A stretch of DNA of 7,371 bases, taken from NCBI GenBank assembly GCA_002404395.1, contig DHJP01000016.1, positions 1,084 to 8,454 on the forward strand. The letters are read 5' to 3'. Source of the DNA: Clostridiales bacterium UBA4717. Its GTDB lineage: Bacteria > Bacillota > Clostridia > Oscillospirales > CAG-272. The position numbers and the translations under genes are program-made. Shown piece by piece: positions 5,565 to 7,371 of this stretch. The notes beneath the pieces are model-generated. The model was not told where the DNA came from and ran no database searches. It saw only the letters and a program-made list of their open reading frames with translations. Position 1 is the stretch's first letter. Each line of letters starts with the position of its first letter.

Positions 5565-7371
5565 TGATAGAAAAAGAAAAAAAGTGGCATGAAATGAGCG
5601 ATTCGGAGCTTGAAAGCGAGTTTTCGACCAACCTTGTCAACGGACTTACCCGAAAGGCCGCTGCTGCCAAAAGCAAAAAGAGCGGTGCGAATATAATTTT
5701 CAGATTTCCGCATGGTAGTTTTACCGAATGTCTCAAGGAAATAATTTCGGATCCGTCGTCTGTTATTCTTGTATTGATCGCCGTGATCGCGGCGATGTTT
5801 GAGCGTAACACGGAATCGATAGTAATAGTATCGCTTATCGCGCTCAATTGCTTTTCTGTCCTCTTTACCTATGTTAAAGCCCATCGCGTGCTTGAAAATA
5901 TGAATAATTTTTCACTGCCGGTTGCTAAAGTCATACGTGAAGGGCGGCTGTATCTGATAACTATGACCGGATTAGTACCCGGAGACCTGATCTATTTGCG
6001 CGAGGGCGATATCGTTCCGGCCGATGTGCGCATAATTTCATCGGATAATTTCTATGTATCGGAAAAAGGACTGACAGGGAACAATAATGCGATCCGCAAA
6101 AGCCCGATGAATTATATGGGCGACGGCTCCTCTCCCGAAAAAATGTATAATGTGGCGTTTGCGTCCTCTGTCGTACTGAAAGGAAACGCACGCGCAATTG
6201 TCGTGGCTGTCGGAAATGATACGCTTGTTTCGGTCACAGGAAAAAACGATCTGCTGGTTTCGCATGATAAGCTCGATCTCTTTGTGACGCTCAGAAGCTA
6301 CAGCACCAAGCTCAGCTTGCTTATGCTTCTGATGGTCGTAGCTATTATGTTGCTTGAAATGGCTTTCGGGTTAAAGTCACACGGTATTTACGAAATATTC
6401 CTGAACGGAATGTCGATCGCGGTTGCCGCAATGACCGAGTTTTTTACCGCATTCGGCTATATTATTGTGGCGCGCGGACTTTTCGGCGCGCGCACAGGCA
6501 GGAGCAAGACCGACAATTCGGTAATTATCAAGAATATTAAATCGATTGAAAAGCTTCGCGATATTAACTGTCTGATCGTTCGCAAGGACGGAGTGCTCTC
6601 CGAACTGCGCAAGCAGGTTGAAGCATTTTGGTACGGAGGTCAGCTGTTTGAAGTGAAAAACTACGAGCATGCCGAGGATTTTGCACACTTGGCAAAGGCG
6701 GCAGTCGTTACGACCGGGGTTTATACGACTGCTGCGGTTTCGGGAGAATCCGATATGCTGACGCCTAAGCTGAGCGGAGACAATTCAGCGCTTGTTGAGT
6801 GCGCCGAGCGCTACGGGCTTTATAATATCGAGCTTGAACGCGAGTTTCCGATAGTGATGCATATAAGCGCGGGGAAAAACTCCCCCTATGATATGACTTG
6901 CGTGAGAGAGGGAGAAAAGTTTATAGCTTATGTTAAAGGCGACGCTTCGGCGATCGTTCCGCTCTGCGAAAAGTGCAAGGTCGGCGCCGCCGAGCTTACG
7001 CTTGACGGTGTAGTCAGAAGCGAAATAAATTCAGCGGCAACCCGATACTCCAAAACAAATGCAGGCGTACTTGCGATCGCTGTATGCGAAACCGACGTGG
7101 GCAGACTGAAAAACGGGATCCACGCTGTGATAAGACGCGATTCAAAGCTTACTCTGATCGGATTGGTCGCGGTAAAAGCGCCGATGTTTGAAGGTGCGGC
7201 ACTGACCGTAGATCGCCTCATTCGCTCGGGCATTAAGGTGGTTCTCAATTCAGCGGGCGGAAGTCAGGAGGATATGGCAGCTGCTGCCTCGCTCGGCATT
7301 TGCAATGATGAGCGTGACGTGCTTACCGAAGCGGTTTTTTCGGGTATGACGCCGGATCAAATGCGCGTGGC
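5564..7371 (+). CDS. P-type ATPase homologue lacking catalytic motifs (pseudo-ATPase), 3' end outside window
   Basis: The frame stays open for 602 codons to the window end. The layout is that of P2-type cation (Ca2+/PMA1-like) ATPases: an N-terminal segment (WHEMSDSELE, GLTRKAAAAK, GANIIFRFP, 8-49); TM1/TM2 (about 65-104); the actuator domain with VAKVIREGR (120-128), LVPGDLIYLREGDIVPADVR (137-156) and LKGNARAIVVAVGNDT (205-220); TM3/TM4 (about 250-303); then P and N domains with VIIKNIKSIEKL (320-331), YVKGD (456-460) and LTLIGLVAV (529-537). The catalytic motifs are altered. TGE is TGN (171-173), DKTGTLT is RKDGVLS (340-346, Arg at the phospho-Asp), TM4 PEGLP is TEFFT (291-295), DPPR is KAPM (538-541) and TGD is SAG (563-565). 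A working pump is therefore unlikely. The intact frame and conserved scaffold argue against a decaying pseudogene and suggest a regulatory, scaffold or sensor role. ATG 5564 overlaps the HAD stop by 1 bp; GTG 5561 (4-bp overlap, AAAGG 7 nt upstream) is an alternative start. Confidence 0.9.
   Translation, partial: MIEKEKKWHEMSDSELESEFSTNLVNGLTRKAAAAKSKKSGANIIFRFPHGSFTECLKEIISDPSSVILVLIAVIAAMFERNTESIVIVSLIALNCFSVLFTYVKAHRVLENMNNFSLPVAKVIREGRLYLITMTGLVPGDLIYLREGDIVPADVRIISSDNFYVSEKGLTGNNNAIRKSPMNYMGDGSSPEKMYNVAFASSVVLKGNARAIVVAVGNDTLVSVTGKNDLLVSHDKLDLFVTLRSYSTKLSLLMLLMVVAIMLLEMAFGLKSHGIYEIFLNGMSIAVAAMTEFFTAFGYIIVARGLFGARTGRSKTDNSVIIKNIKSIEKLRDINCLIVRKDGVLSELRKQVEAFWYGGQLFEVKNYEHAEDFAHLAKAAVVTTGVYTTAAVSGESDMLTPKLSGDNSALVECAERYGLYNIELEREFPIVMHISAGKNSPYDMTCVREGEKFIAYVKGDASAIVPLCEKCKVGAAELTLDGVVRSEINSAATRYSKTNAGVLAIAVCETDVGRLKNGIHAVIRRDSKLTLIGLVAVKAPMFEGAALTVDRLIRSGIKVVLNSAGGSQEDMAAAASLGICNDERDVLTEAVFSGMTPDQMRV

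Noticed and set aside
5099..5884. Long minus-strand ORF (261 aa) antisense to the HAD and pseudo-ATPase genes
   Set aside because: It crosses two well-identified genes, has basic low-information sequence, and is explained as a shadow of their codon bias.
6581..6601. Possibility that D342 in RKDGVLS serves as the phosphorylated Asp
   Set aside because: Lys, Gly and Leu align with DKTGTLT only when Arg340 occupies the Asp position. Using D342 would break the alignment and leave no following K-T-G-T.
1..7371. CRISPR arrays, tRNA/rRNA genes, insertion sequences, integrase or attachment sites
   Set aside because: I saw no regularly spaced repeats, RNA gene signatures, transposase-like ORFs or terminal inverted repeats in the window.

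Overview
The window looks like a chromosomal segment from a mid-GC, low-complexity-free Firmicute, most likely an uncultured Clostridia (Oscillospirales or Christensenellales type) gut bacterium. This is inferred from consensus sigma-A promoters, GGAGG-type ribosome binding sites, a TTG start, paired short CHR proteins, AzlCD, and clostridial-looking protein sequences. The lineage is not proven by the sequence.

Layout, left to right. (1) The 3' part of an M20 metallopeptidase gene (1-708, +) enters from outside the window. It converges on an EamA/DMT-family transporter (785-1684, -) across a perfect 21-bp bidirectional terminator. (2) The 326-bp gap at 1685-2010 holds two divergent promoters. 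Between them lies a pair of exact 10-bp direct repeats that look like an operator. After the rightward promoter comes a roughly 120-nt leader with competing pairings. (3) Two half-size CHR (chromate transporter family) genes follow (2011-2547 and 2569-3165, +), in the same reading frame and separated by a single stop codon. (4) A gap with a strong extended -10 promoter leads into azlC-azlD (3340-4378, +), which overlap by 11 bp and encode a branched-chain amino acid exporter. (5) The stretch 4379-4886 holds a GC-rich hairpin, a 74-aa cysteine-rich ORF on the minus strand, and a short hairpin nearly identical to the one just before the first CHR gene. It also holds a textbook-consensus promoter pointing right. 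(6) That promoter drives a two-gene unit that overlaps by about 1-4 bp: a HAD phosphatase (4887-5564) with all its catalytic motifs, then a P-type ATPase homologue (5564 to beyond the end).

The most notable item is that last gene. Over 602 uninterrupted codons it keeps the architecture of a P2-type cation ATPase (N-terminal segment, actuator domain, TM1-TM4, P and N domains). However, the actuator TGE is TGN, the phosphorylation motif DKTGTLT reads RKDGVLS with Arg in place of the phospho-Asp, the TM4 PEGLP reads TEFFT, and the hinge TGD reads SAG. It looks like a maintained pseudo-ATPase, translationally coupled to an active-looking HAD phosphatase. That pair is the best candidate for an undescribed system here.

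The rest is an exporter-rich neighbourhood (EamA, CHR pair, AzlCD) with separate promoters, so a single common pathway is not implied.
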